Shown in pieces: positions 7,901 to 19,557 of a stretch of 19,724 nt of DNA. Position 1 is the stretch's first letter; each line of letters begins with the position of its first letter. A program made the translations under genes and the position numbers. Source of the DNA: Spirogloea muscicola (lineage: Eukaryota > Streptophyta > Zygnematophyceae > Spirogloeales > Spirogloeaceae); NCBI GenBank assembly GCA_009602725.1, contig WELB01000122.1, positions 371,932 to 391,655 of the forward strand, read 5' to 3'. The notes under the pieces were generated by a model. It was not told where the DNA came from. It saw only the letters and a list, made by a program, of their open reading frames with translations, and made no database searches.

Positions 7901-9547
7901 TTGGGACTGGGATAGGATATCACGGTAGTAATACCACAGCAAGCTGATGCCTGTACCTGATGGCCTGTACCTGATGGCCTGTACCTGATGGTGCATCCTC
8001 CATGGCAGGTGCGTAAGCACCTTGGCCTGGCAGAAGGGACCAAGCTGCTCCTTTACAATTTTGGTGGGCAGGTAATGGCTTGTTTCACGTCCACAACTCC
8101 ACTCCAAAAGTGGCTACTGTTGCTGCCAAGCTACTTCAGCATGGCCAAGTCTTGCTATGGGAACAGTGTATTTGTGGTGAAGTTGGCTGCCTTCTCATGT
8201 ACTCCCCACCTAAAATTTTGGCCTCGAATATGATCTGCAGGATGGAGACTGGTCCTTGCAAGAGTCCTTCCTTCCAAGCGACTGGAACGGCGTGGTAAGA
8301 ATCCACTTGCCCATCATGGCAGCCCAAGAATGGGGAAAGCATGCGGCATGGTGTGCGGCCCTCACTGAAGGGGCTAGGACCAGCGGCCTCGTGTGGAGTG
8401 TTGCTTTTCAAGGAAATGTGCTGACCATGTTGCAAAAGCTGGTAGATATCGAAACGGACTGGTCACTCATGTCAAGGCAAGCCAGACTTCTGACCTTACT
8501 TGTGGGTGGAGCAGGTGTGTACTACGCTACCCGTGGGGAACTTGCCCCCAAACTTTGTCAAGCCCGATCGAGACGCGTATACGCCGGACCTGATTGCTGC
8601 TTGCGACTGTATGCTAGGTCTGGGTCTTCTGCCGTTGACGTCCTACACCACTGCTTCGTAAGGTGACGACTTGCTCGCATATGTGTAATAGCTTGTGCAG
8701 TGACCATGTAGAGTGAGGAGGTTGGTCAAGAAAAAGGCCATAGACTCCTCATGCACACGTTTCTTCATATTGCAGGTAAGATTGGCTATGGCACTGCCAG
8801 CGAGGCCCTTGCATATAAAGTCCCGTTCATCTTCATTCGCCGAGACTTCTTCAATGAGGAGCCGTTTCTACGCAAGTTGCTGGAGGTTCTGTAATTGCAA
8901 AATGGAGCATATCATTGCCAATGTGCAGATTAGAGAATTGCCAGAAGCGCTCTGCATGAAATCTGGACATTATCGTCCGTTTGCTTCCACCTGCTTGTGA
9001 TAATTCTACTGCTGACTATGAACAGCAGCACTTGCCTCCATTCAAAGAATCTTTGCTGCATTTGCGATGTCTGCCGCAGTTCTATCGCTGTGGAGTCGAG
9101 ATGAGGCGAAGAGATTTCTTTGACGGGACTTGGGCTCCTTACCTCAGTCGGGCACTGACAATCAAGCCCTGCTATAATGGGCCCCTGGATGGTGGTAAGG
9201 TGTGAGGGGTCATGATAGTGAGCTAAGTGATTGTTCTTGAGGTGCCTAGGTAGGAGAGCTGGTGCTGTGGCCACCGAAATATGCATCTGATTGTGCATGC
9301 ATGTGCAAGCGCAAAGGGAGGCAGTGTCCTCGGCATATTGGGTCTGACACAGCGTCTTTTGTTTAATTCGTGTGAAAGCTCATTGTGGACCCTTTTGCAA
9401 CTCCTTCTTGGTAGCATGCTTCGCACGTATGCCTTAGGCAACTCCTGCTCCACTTGTTTCCTCCAATCTGTTGATCTATCTTGCCAACAGGTGGTGGCAA
9501 AATTTCTGGAAGCTGCGGCCCGCGGTCAAGTTGGCTCTATTTCGCTG
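4984..9547 (+). other. ARA1: ARA1 exons 1-14: glycosyltransferase-like N-terminal half
   Basis: Residues 1-374 form the part of plant arabinokinases that resembles GT-B glycosyltransferases. Visible landmarks are [10 protein letters not shown] (16-25), HVVTGAP after the second exon start, [13 protein letters not shown] (68-80), VVPRDS in exon 4, [14 protein letters not shown] in exon 8, YNFGGQ (221-226), and GYGTASEAL (282-290), which corresponds to the C-terminal nucleotide-binding loop region of MurG-like folds. The role of this half in arabinokinase is not settled; it may be regulatory or a vestigial sugar-nucleotide site. Its presence fused to a GHMP kinase identifies the gene as arabinokinase. 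Confidence 0.9.
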
Positions 9548-12500
9548 GTAAGTGAAATTTGCTGGTTGTCTTCATTTTCTTTAAGTCGTCCTTGTCAACC
9601 TATTTGTAGAGAAGATGCACATAGGAGAAATTGCTCACTCTTTCTGATAAAGTAGTAGAGCCCCTGCAGGAGCTATTAGGGACTGCGATCATCTAATATC
9701 TCAATGATAATTTGTTCCTAGCAGCAAAGTGGGAATAGCCGGCTGAAAGATGCCATTATCTTTGGTTACAAGCTGCATCGTTACCCTGGGCGGATCAATA
9801 TGGAAGTGCCTGATTGGTACACGAAAGAGCAGTACCGCCATCAAGACAGCTCCTTTCCTGTCGGCTCAGTCAGTGTTGTTGAGGAGCAATGGTGATCTTC
9901 TTGGGAATTTGGGCATGTCTGCTAGTGACGCACTTGATTGCCAGCAGAAGTGGGTTGACATTGGCAAAAGCGTCGTGATGCTGATACTTTCTGGTACATT
10001 CTTTATTTGGGATCGTGAGTCGGCACATTGCTCTGTGAAGCACACGTATGGGTCATGTTGAGCAAGTGTTGTTGCTGCAAGTGCAGGTCGCATGGAGACT
10101 TTGACATACTACATGGAAGCACGCAGGGCTTGAGTGACACCATTGAGTTCCTGCAGATGTTAGCCACCCTCGATGCTGCAGGTAACGTCCAAGCGAGCGA
10201 TGCGGCCCCCATTCCGCAACCCAACGAAGTGCTAGCAGCTGGCAAGTTCTTCTGCTGGGAGGTATGTCCGACCTGCAGCAGATGCAAGCGTGCATGGAGC
10301 ACTGATTTCGGCCAGCTACTCTTCTCGGCTTGGTGCATTAAGCCAACGACCGATGCTTGGAGGAGGCATTTAAGTACTGAGAGCAGACACCCTGTAGCAG
10401 GAGGACGTGTATGTAACAAGAGCGCCCGGGAGGCTGGACGTCATGGGCGGCATCGCAGATTACTCTGGAAGCCTTGTTCTCCAGGTCTACGTCCGATTGC
10501 TCGAGCCGATTGCTCGACTGTGGCTCAGACAGGCTTCTGGAGGTTTTGACAGGCTCTGTCCTAGAGGCCATTAGCTGCCTCCTCCTACTCGTTGAGTTTA
10601 GAGTACAGTAACTAATTTGTAGGTGTAGGATGCTACTAACTGGCGCATCTGTCGCTAAGTAGGTGAACCAATTTGATTGATTGACTGACTGATTACCTTC
10701 TCTCTGTCAGATGCCCATCAAGGAGGCATGCCATGTGGCTCTCCAGCGGAACGCCCTTGAGACGCAGAAGCTGTGGAAGCATACAGAGGCCAGAAACGAC
10801 GGCAGTACAAAGGCGGCCTTGCAGATTGTAGGCACTCTCGCTAGTCAGTGTCTATGCCTTGCACAGTCCTTGCGCATGCATAGCTAATGTCTCTTGTACC
10901 GTCAAACAAGGGGGACACGGTGTAGTCTTGGTTGGTCAACAGCTCGGAAGCAAGGGATGAACCCTCCCTATACCTGCAACATTTCGTGTTGACTCTCCCG
11001 ACATTGTGGACCAGGTCTCCTTTGGAGCTGACCAGGCCAACCGAGCTCCCTCATTTGACATGAACTTGCTCGAGTTCCTTGACGAGACTGGAGATCCGAT
11101 CACTTATGCAACTGCAAGGAAGTACTTCAATCAAGACCCATCTCGGAGGTAATTAGTAGGCAGACCCCAGGTGCTGGTCATGTGTTTATGTCCATGACTT
11201 GTACGTCTACTAACCCAGCCTAACCATATGTCTAATGATCTAGCACTGCCTTGTGAGTTATCTGTCAGGTGGGCAGCCTATATAGCTGGATGTGTGCTGG
11301 TGCTGATGAGAGAGCGCAGTGTCAGGTTCACAGATGGCATCAACATCCTGGTGAGAACCACATACCAGGCTCCTCATCAGGCAAGGTAGCAGTGTGAGAG
11401 TCCAGCTCCACTGCAGTCCTAATAAGAAATGCAACTGGCCTGCTGTCCATAGTACGCAGACAGGGTTCTTCATAGTGAACTGAGTTGAGTAGAGTAAGTG
11501 TAGCCTTATGCTGATCTCCGGTGTAAGTCATGCATACCGCCCCGTTGTGTCTTGAAGATAGTGCGATCAGGACTGTAGTGACAGCTGGGAAGGCAGAACG
11601 AGGAGCTCTCTTACAGCTGCTGCTTGCTCAAAGCACAACAAGATTGTCAATTCCTGGTATAGAAAAGGTGCTTAAATCTGAAAAGCAGTGTCTGACGTAC
11701 AGAATGCCTGTGCAATTCTCACAAGGTCGCCAGCAGAGTCCCTGAGGGCAAGGGTGTGTCATCTTCAGCAGCAGTGGAGGTTGCAACCATGTCGGCTCTA
11801 TCCGCAGCCTATGGTCAGCTGCCCCTTACCTGAGCTTCTGCACTTCAAGATACTGTCAGAATCAAGACATGACACCCTATCGTCAAGTACAAGAAGGCTG
11901 CCAGCCTCATGAGCAAAATTCCACTGACCTGAAGCATTGTCACTACAACTCATGGGCAGACTGGCAATAGTTGGGTTGGATGCAAGAGGCGTTTGCATTA
12001 CTGGCAGCTAAATGTGTGTATCTTGCAAGTTTCCAATTACAGCATGGAACTTGTACCTGTACATCTTCACATCTGCTTCTGCATGCATCAGAGCAGGGCT
12101 TATCTGAACTCTTGTACTTCTATGTACAGACTTGAGACTCCTGCCTCGCGAGCTGGCCATCTTGTGCCAGAAGGTCAAGCTCTGCTTACGCATTGCACGC
12201 CCTAGCTTGAGAGCTGCATAAGTCAAGTACATACAGCTTCCCGCTTGCATGCAAGACTTGTCCAAGTGCTCAGAGACTGGGACTGTGGATTTAGTGTGGA
12301 TGTAAACTTGGCAAGCAGGTGGAGAACGAGGTGGTGGGTGCACCCTGCGGGGTCATGGACCAGATGGCGTCGGCGTGCGGCGAGGCCAACAAACTCCTTG
12401 CGATGGTCTGCCAGGTCAGTCACACCAGGAGAGACCCAGATGTGTGCAGACATATAGTCACTCCAACTGTGCATCACTTTACTGCGCCAAGTCCTGCAGA

Positions 12501-14522
12501 TATTTGTGGTGGTAGCCAGCGCTCATGTTTGATGCTCCGAGGCAAGCTTGCTCCACCTATGGACTCCTCCAGATGCAGACCAATGCCTGCTCCATGCACC
12601 AGGGCCCTGACGAGCGTCACGGCTGGGCGTCAATCTGCAGCCAGCTGAAGTGAAGGAGCATGTGATCATTCCCAGCCATGTGCAATTCTGGGGCTTGGAC
12701 TCGGGTATCAGACACAGGTACAGTGCCGCATTTGGTAGCCCTCTGATCTTGCACGATGCTTGCATGCGAGCTGCTTAATAGCAGGTCATACATCAATTGA
12801 TGTTGCGGTGGCAGTGCAGCTGCTTGATACACGACGATATCTAAGCCTGCAACCACCTAATGAGGAAGCAGTATAGCCCAAATGGTCATCATCACGATGT
12901 GCATCACTTTCTGCATAATACCATCTTCACATATATTATGGTGTCTAAGTTTCTTCTGTCTTTAAGATCCTTCAAAGGTCCCACTGTACTTCAGAACAGA
13001 GTTGTGAGCTTCTCGTTGTAGGCACAGAGGTCACAACAACAGGGCTGATAGACCGATGGTTGATCAGTGTGGGTGGAGCAGACTATGGGACCGTCAGAGC
13101 AGGGGCCTTCATGGGCCGGAAGATCATCAAGGCCGAGGCGCAGGCTCATAGAGATGTTGCCAGCACCACCTTGGCCAGGACAGCGTCTGGGCTCCTTGCT
13201 GCCGGCAGCGAGTACGTGGACGAGGAGCAGCTGGAGTACCTGTGCAACATCCCTCCTCATAGGTCCTGCCCTACCTTAAAACCTTGGCTTAAAGGAGAGC
13301 CCCTTTACATTCTGATACAATGACCTTCAGAGTCAGTCTGCAAGTTAAAATATTTGAAATACTCTTGAAGAACCTGCAGTTCTAATCTGCTGACTTACTT
13401 GCTCTCCTTGCTCTACACGGTCTACTTGCTCGTTGACTGTTGAAAGCTTGTTTGGCATGTTGCAGATATGGGGCTCTGTACTCTTCCCTGCTCCCTGAGC
13501 AAATGGAAGCATCGGACTTTCTCGCTCGCTATGACGACCATGGCGACAGTGCCACCACCCTCTTGCCCACCCGCCAGTATCCAATCAGAGCTGCCACGAG
13601 TCATCCCATCAATGAGAACTTCCGAGTACAGGTTAGCGGCCGACCTTGGCACGACTACCTGCTTGCCTAGTGCTGTCATTGTCAGATCATTCCTCGATTA
13701 TGTATCAGGCTGACAGTCCGGTTCTCTGTGGTACAGGCGTGCAGGACATGCATTGAGCTCAGTCGTGTGACATGTATTGAACTCAGCCCTTCAGTAACAG
13801 ATCTCATGCCTTCTCTCTGTTTGCCCTTTCACCAGCTTTTTGCGAGCCTACTAGGAGCTGAGAGCGCGGAGCTACAGCTTCAAGCCTTAGGGGAGCTCAT
13901 GTACCAGGTTGGGCCTCTAGCAAGCAGAGCTCTACGACCTTCCGCCTTGCAGGAGCCTCGCTCCTTGGCAAGCCTTCCAGCCTTGCTCTGATTCTTGTCA
14001 GCCTCCTGTGTCTGCTTTGCAGTCTCATGAGAGCTACTCGAGATGCGGCTTGGGCTCCGACGGCACGGATCGGCTGGTCAGCCTCACCCACCATTCTGCT
14101 CGGAGTGCACAAAAGCCTGGCCTGCATGGGCTGGGGACGTCACTGTTTGGCGCCAAGATCACTGGTGGAGGATGCGGGGGCACGGTCTGCATCCTCGGCC
14201 GCCGCGATGCTGGCGCTCAAGCAGAGGTTGAGCAGGTGGGCATCACTTGGAACTCAGAGTATAGAAGAAATCGTCTAGTCGTTGCCTTGTACATGCAGGC
14301 ATAGGCACGAATTCCTGCTACTTGCTACAAATGCACGTAATGGAGACAGCAGCCAAGTTCATAGTTTTTGATCCTGCGCAGATTGAACAGGAGTACAAGC
14401 TTGCCACTGGTCATCTTCCGCACAGATTCGAAGGCTCGTCGCCAGGCGCAGGACGCTTTGGCTTTCTTAGGATCAGGAGGCGCCGTACTGATCAAAACCC
14501 TCCTCAAGAGAGGGAGACCTGA
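4984..14522 (+). CDS. ARA1: L-arabinokinase (29 exons, 990 residues)
   Basis: The enzyme phosphorylates L-arabinose to L-arabinose 1-phosphate with ATP in the cytosol, salvaging arabinose from wall and glycoprotein turnover. The product is then activated to UDP-arabinose by a UDP-sugar pyrophosphorylase. Exons: 4984-5067, 5345-5452, 5684-5752, 6147-6230, 6480-6556, 6765-6831, 7235-7292, 7548-7615, 8009-8071, 8241-8294, 8515-8617, 8776-8885, 9080-9199, 9491-9547, 9725-9891, 10087-10261, 10401-10484, 10711-10827, 11015-11148, 11269-11350, 11726-11813, 12130-12173, 12319-12414, 12641-12717, 13068-13262, 13466-13631, 13836-13907, 14023-14235, 14382-14522. They sum to 2,973 nt with no internal stop, and every junction is GT-AG in consistent phase. 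The length is close to the roughly 1,040 residues I recall for land-plant ARA1. I recognised the order of segments from that family. The start at 4984 sits just before [16 protein letters not shown], as in plant homologues. The least certain junction is the exon 1 donor (GAG|GTCTCC). The best alternative, a galactokinase, is excluded by the N-terminal half. Confidence 0.95.
7616..8008 (+). repeat. Short tandem repeats in ARA1 intron 8
   Basis: GGTACT is repeated four times at 7854-7877, and CCTGTACCTGATGG three times at 7950-7991. The second array ends 17 bases before exon 9. GGTAC in the first array is complementary to GTACC in the second, so the pre-mRNA could fold between them. No coding role is seen; the exon 8 and exon 9 boundaries are clear without these repeats. 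Confidence 0.6.
10401..14522 (+). other. ARA1: ARA1 exons 17-29: GHMP (galactokinase-type) kinase half
   Basis: GHMP motif 1 is [15 protein letters not shown] (495-509, exon 17); its Arg499 matches the catalytic Arg of galactokinases. Motif 2 is [15 protein letters not shown] (633-647, exon 21), the ATP-phosphate loop. [10 protein letters not shown] (678-687, exon 23) carries Asp685, the equivalent of the galactokinase catalytic base. [17 protein letters not shown] spans exons 24-25. Motif 3 is [12 protein letters not shown] (916-927, exon 28). The end [19 protein letters not shown] matches the family C-terminus and is followed by about 11 extra residues. All key residues are present, so an active kinase is expected. 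Confidence 0.93.
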
Positions 14523-15127
14523 AACTCTGATGGCTATGATGACACCCAATAAAAACTCTCACAGGAGAGCAAGCTGACAGCTGACAATCTGTGCAGTGGT
14601 AGCTTAGCACGCACCTGCCATGACAGTCGCCCCATATTCATTTGTCATATTGGACAATCTATGCTTGTGATGAAGAGTTCCAGATTGTTGTCCTTCTGCA
14701 CTATGAAGCTCCACTGTATTGCAAGAATCTTGGTGCCACTCAACATTACCAGAATTTTGCGTTTCCAGGCAGAGCCTCCCGTACTTGGTCCTCATAGCTT
14801 ACATACTGTCCGACTATGCATGCGCTCAAGGCGTTGTGTCGTGACACAGCTGTTTTAGTGGAGCAAGTATGTTGTGCTTCAGGTGTCAGCAAGCCATGCT
14901 ATGTTTGCTATGTCTGTCATCATTGGGTCTGACTGCGCCATGGGGCTTTGGCTATGTAGGCTTGGCATCGGAGCAGTGAAAGCATGAGCACAATAACATG
15001 GTTTGCTGCAGTTCATGAAAGACCACAAAAGCCAAATCTGAGGCAAATGTTTCCCCAGCGATTACTTCCTTGCCTGGCTCAGAAAGTGAAAAGAATGGCA
15101 CATAAGGGGGCTATAATTGTGCACCTA
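14523..15127. other. Convergent intergenic region
   Basis: This holds the 3' UTRs of ARA1 (+) and the EXS gene (-). I see no gene, RNA or repeat family in it. An ATGATGA box near 14535 with CTGA further on was considered as a snoRNA and rejected. A TGTAA-type element, the poly(A) signal common in some green algae, occurs on the minus strand near 14799-14804, about 325 bases past the EXS stop. Confidence 0.5.
14548..14553 (+). promoter_or_regulatory. Candidate polyadenylation signal of ARA1
   Basis: AATAAA (followed by AA) begins 26 bases after the ARA1 stop codon. No TGTAA element is seen on the plus strand in the next few hundred bases, so this hexamer is the best candidate. A transcript 3' end would settle it. 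Confidence 0.4.
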
Positions 15128-18100
15128 TTATGTCAGGCTCTTGTCGGAGCCCCCCGAAGCTGCAGTTTTGAGAAGAGGGGAGACTTCCTCCGCACTCAAG
15201 TCCCTCAGGCTCTGCTGGCTCGCGACTGACCTCATTGTCATCTTGTTCCACTCATTCTCTACCCGGAAAAAGATCCACTGAAATCTTCTCAGCATTTCTA
15301 CGGCAGAGACGATAAACACCGTCGAAGTATTGGGCCGCAGGTGCGCTGCGAGCTTGTAGGTCCACGAGGCTCGCAGCAGCAAATTGCTGCTCATGGCCCA
15401 GTAGTACACCTGGCCAAGGCGATTCCACATGACAGTTCTGTCTGTGAGCAGCAGCTTGAGATCACTCAAGTGGAGCCTGTGAAACAAGGACTTTAGGACA
15501 ACGCTAAACATTTAGGGCACAGCACATTGACATACCGACATACACATTTGACAGAATACTATACTGCAGATCAACCAGGACCTAACTTCGTGCAATGTGA
15601 GGCAGCTGCCGATTTTCTGGATGCAGAAGGATTACATGCAGCAAGGTCAAGCGGTCCCCAATGCAAACCCTCAATATACATTAGGGAAAGCAGCTTTGTT
15701 GCAGAGGATTCAAGAGTAAGGTATACCCATTTGCGGCCAAAGTATAGGTTGTTCCGCAAGAGAGGGTTCTTCCCATTGCAGCCCCCGTTGAAGAGCCTGC
15801 AGAACATGTGTGTGGATGGACTGCTGTACTAAGACCAGGCCCTCACGTTACAGTGGCAGATAGCTGCACAGACTGCAGGCAGATGCAAATATGCACTTTC
15901 ACAGAACCAGCAAAACCAAGAATACGTTGATAAGAGTTCTGGTTTCAAGCAAAGGGCTGACCCAAGATCCCAGTCACGGCTGATGTCCCAGTAGTACGCA
16001 AAGCAGGAGTTGAGGATGCTGCAAGTCAGCCATAGGGGCTTGTAGATGCTCTGCCAATGGGGCAATGGCACACGGTACTTGAGAGCCGAGAGGAAGATCA
16101 CCGGGAACGCTGACAAGTACTTAAGAGCTGCAAAACACAGGCATGCATCAGCATCTAAACGACCTCCAAATCGGTAAGGCAGAGCAGATCAGGCCAAAGC
16201 ATACATGTATCAGGAGTATAGTGCAGACAGTTCTTCCATGTGCATATTTGTTTGGCAGTACAAGAGGCAGAAAAGTGCGTGTTGCAACGGCTGGGACTGG
16301 CTAATCAGCAGCTGCCGCAAGGAGATAAAGGCGGAAAGTACCATTGTACATGCAATTTTTCTCTTTTGTATCCGAGTATTGCCGGAGGCACTGAAAGAAG
16401 CGGCAGACATAGGGGAACGCCAGGATCATTGGAATCATGACGGAGTGACTCCCACAGACCTCATCCGCATTTGCAATGGCGAGAGTGGCCACCTGCCCAA
16501 ATGAGCAGTTTAGGAATCATAGCACTGCAGCGACTCGGATGAGTACCTTCAAGCACTCTTGCTCTGGTATACTCAGCATGTCATTGACTGCTGGAATTGA
16601 CTGAGTTAGGCGGTTGTACCTGACCATTCGCCATCCGGCAGGCAGCTCTCTCAATGTCAGACAGGACCTGCGAAGACACGCGACACATGACAAAGTACCA
16701 TGGTCAGTAGATTGCAGGTACTGGCCAAAGTGAAGCAACCTATACAGATTGTGCAGAATGCTTCTGAGTATCAAGAACCACCTTCGAATTGAAGAACCAC
16801 TTCCTCAGTCAACATGCAATGAGCATGACATATTTACCAGGGCCCTCACTACAGTAGCGAGGAAGAACAAAGCAAGTAATCTCTGATGCCTGTGTACAAA
16901 TATGGTCTACATTGTAAGGACATTATTGCTGCAGCAGAGATGAGGCAGAATGCTAGCATGCTTGAAGCCTGTGTACAGATATGATAGTGATTTGTAGGTC
17001 AACTATCCTGCTCAAGAGCGTATAACACAAACCTTAGCCATGGATGTGAGCACGTCGGCCACAAAAAAGTCAGCGAAGGTGATTGGCTGCAAAGGCACTA
17101 ATTGTCTGGTCAATGTGTGAAGATGATGGGGTCAATTGAGATCCTCACAAGCGCATCAGCCCTTGTTAAGCCTTGCCAGCAACTCCCTGAGCATATAACT
17201 GACTGATATGGGAGGGAGCAGTCAGAGAGCTTGTAGCATAAGGCCCCCTGCCTGAGCAACCATTTCATGTGCCACAAGAGACGGCGCAGGAGGTCACTGA
17301 CCTGCAAGGGAAACAGCATGCGGAAGAGGGTCCCAAGGAAGTAGTAGCGGGAGGGCGCATGGAAGATGTCGATAGGGAGCGCCAGGATAAGGGGGAGGAG
17401 GCAGTAGAGAAGCACCTGCAAACAGAAGGCCCAGTCAGGCATAGTGGCACAGTAGATTAATCACCAATTTATCCTAAGTGATGAGCCCTGCACTTGAGGG
17501 TGTTAGCTGGCACTGCAAGCATGTGATGACTTGCAGATTCCAAGTGCACGAGTCAACGGCACTACATGTGGTAGTGCAGGTGACGTGAGGGTGTCAAGCA
17601 ACTCATGGCAATGGAGAAGGCGCGAGCACCGGCTGACTGGCAGCGAGATTCTTTAGGTGGTATGTGGCGTAGAGATGGAGGTAGGCCACCATGCTGGTGA
17701 GCACCAGTACCGTCAGCCCGGCAGCAATCTGAACGGCGGCCATGGAAACAGGGCTTCTTGCTAAGTAACACTTTCCCACAAGTGCTATCTGAGGGGTACA
17801 GAGCATCCTGGGCCCTGTTCGCTATTCTCGCCTGAGTGTGGCTGGCTAATCTGATGCTCAAACGGCCCAATGGCTCCAGACATAGATAGTCATACGACTG
17901 GTGCTCTTGCACCTGTCAGCAATTGCAAAGTCCTGGACTGCGTGGCCACAGCGAGAAGGGTTGTTCACAGTGCTGACCTTCCAGACGTCCCAGTGCGTCA
18001 GGTGGTTAGTGTCGAGGTCGAAGACGCGGGGGTAGCTGACTCGAGAGTGCGCAAAGCCATACAGGTTGAAGCCCCATAGCCACACCATAAGCGCCTGCAG

Positions 18101-18944
18101 CGGCAAGGGCCTCGCCATTGATCAGCTGCCAATGGATTGAGGTGCCTCGAGCACCCGGTAACGCTTGGTATTGCTCGACGGCGCAGCTGGCAAAAACCCG
18201 CGACGATGCTCACCACCATGAAGAGCGGGTTGTAGTAGAGGAATGCCTCGTACACGAAAATTGAGCGCACACTGACGTCCATGGCGTCCACAGCGTCCTT
18301 CATCATCTGCAGATGGAGGCCGCGAGTAGGGGTTGCAATGTCAGGAAAGACCATTGCCCAAAGAGCTGAACAACGACTGTCACATCTTTTGCACCAGCTC
18401 CACTTTCCTTCGCGAGCTGGGCGCCAGCCGGTCTGCGCAGGGCATGCAAGCGGCTGCTACAAGCACGAGGCGCCACCCCCGTACCTTCACGCACGCCACC
18501 ACCCAGACGAGGAGCAGCACCCACTGTACCGCCGCGTGGCAGACAGGGGGGAGACTGTGTGAGCCACACATGAGTGCATGCAAAGAGCTGGCGAGACGTG
18601 CACACAGCGTGACACCAAGCAGGGCCACGCTCAGCGGCTGCCTGCGAAGCTGCTGCAACTCGGTGTGCTGCGCTGTCATGTTAGACCTGCCATCGGCCCT
18701 GTCGAGAGAGGTGGAGCACAGACGCCGCGCCGGTGGGAAGCTGCTTGGGCGATCCGGGCTTGGCCTGCATTGCGAGCAGGGGCTCGTGGTCCGCCTCGAA
18801 CGTCGCCCCGGGGAGGGGGCTCTTCTCCTGTGGCGCCACGGCGCCGCCGCCGCCGTTGCTCTGCGACAAATCTGCGTAAGGAGCAGCAAGGGTCTCATGA
18901 CGGGCCTTGCGCAGCAGGCCACCGCCAGGTGTGGCTGCCACCAT
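15128..18944 (-). CDS. EXS-domain (ERD1/XPR1/SYG1) membrane protein, 12 exons, 496 residues
   Basis: This is a multi-pass membrane protein of the EXS family without an SPX domain. EXS domains form the export part of XPR1/PHO1 phosphate exporters, and yeast Erd1 recycles phosphate from the Golgi; the function here is inferred. Exons (minus): 18944-18687, 18523-18485, 18306-18214, 18094-17978, 17728-17630, 17415-17302, 17086-17033, 16667-16620, 16492-16342, 16127-15962, 15796-15727, 15409-15128. They sum to 1,491 nt with no internal stop and GT-AG junctions throughout. Residues 1-86 are polar and probably disordered. Landmarks are YEAFLYYNPLF (118-128), LMVWLWGFN (132-140), FDLDTNHLTH (155-164), NLAASQPVLLY (196-206), CGSHSVMIP (287-295), QCLRQYSDTKEK (308-319), RDWDLG near 375-380, and EMLRRFQWIFFRVENEWNK (441-459). 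Plant SPX-less EXS proteins share this order and are near 450 residues. An in-frame stop two codons before the ATG supports the start unless an upstream exon exists. Confidence 0.93.
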
Positions 18945-19557
18945 CAGCTACATGACCTTCACATGTCCGTGCTGTGCACCATACGCACTGGTCACCTCAC
19001 ACTGCTCAATGCTGTCCTTGGAGTCCTTGAATCTCCAGAAGCCTGTCACTCGGCCGCAGCCAGCTACCAGGGTGATCAGGTAGTCCCAAGCGCTAGCGCC
19101 CGCCCTCGCTGTCTTGGGGTGTGCGGCGGTGGGCAGCCTCAGGCTTCTGGCGGCAGTCTCACCCACTCTGCTCGAATGCCGGTTCCCCGGCGAAGGTCGC
19201 TTGAGCGGGCTTTGGGGCAGGTAGGCCGCCGCGAGGCCGCTGTAGGCCGCCGGCTGACCCGCCGCCTTCACCAGCGGGCCTGCGAGCAGGGCAGCAGGTA
19301 GCAAGCCACAGCACGTCAGAAGATCGCCTGCAACATCGCAGCTGGAGCTTGGCTAGGCCAGGCGAATGACGGCAAGACGCGGCCAACGTAGTGTAGCGTA
19401 AGACATGTAGAGGAGAGATGAGGGCTTTGTGCTGCTGCATCGCCGTTGGAGACCAGATCTGGCCGCATCCCTGCGCCAATGACCGACATCGACCGGGGAA
19501 CGGCAATGCAATCCACAATGACGACGTGCTAGCTGCGCTGCAATGGCCGGCAGGTGG
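18945..19557. other. GC-rich region upstream of the EXS gene
   Basis: This probably contains the EXS promoter and 5' leader. Open frames on both strands are present but none shows a recognisable domain, and high GC lowers the chance of stops. A minus frame over 19304-18948 contains GASAWDYLITLVAGCGRVTG, which I cannot assign. An additional 5' exon of the EXS gene or a neighbouring gene cannot be excluded. Confidence 0.4.

Noticed and set aside
14530-14590. Possible C/D-box snoRNA (ATGATGA near 14535, CTGA near 14580)
   Set aside because: There is no C'/D' pair, no terminal stem, and the short boxes are expected by chance.
18333-19301. Long plus-strand open frame of 322 codons
   Set aside because: It runs antisense to EXS exons 1-2, whose phases and sequence fit the family. 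The frame is Arg/Ser/Cys-rich with no domain and reflects GC-rich composition.
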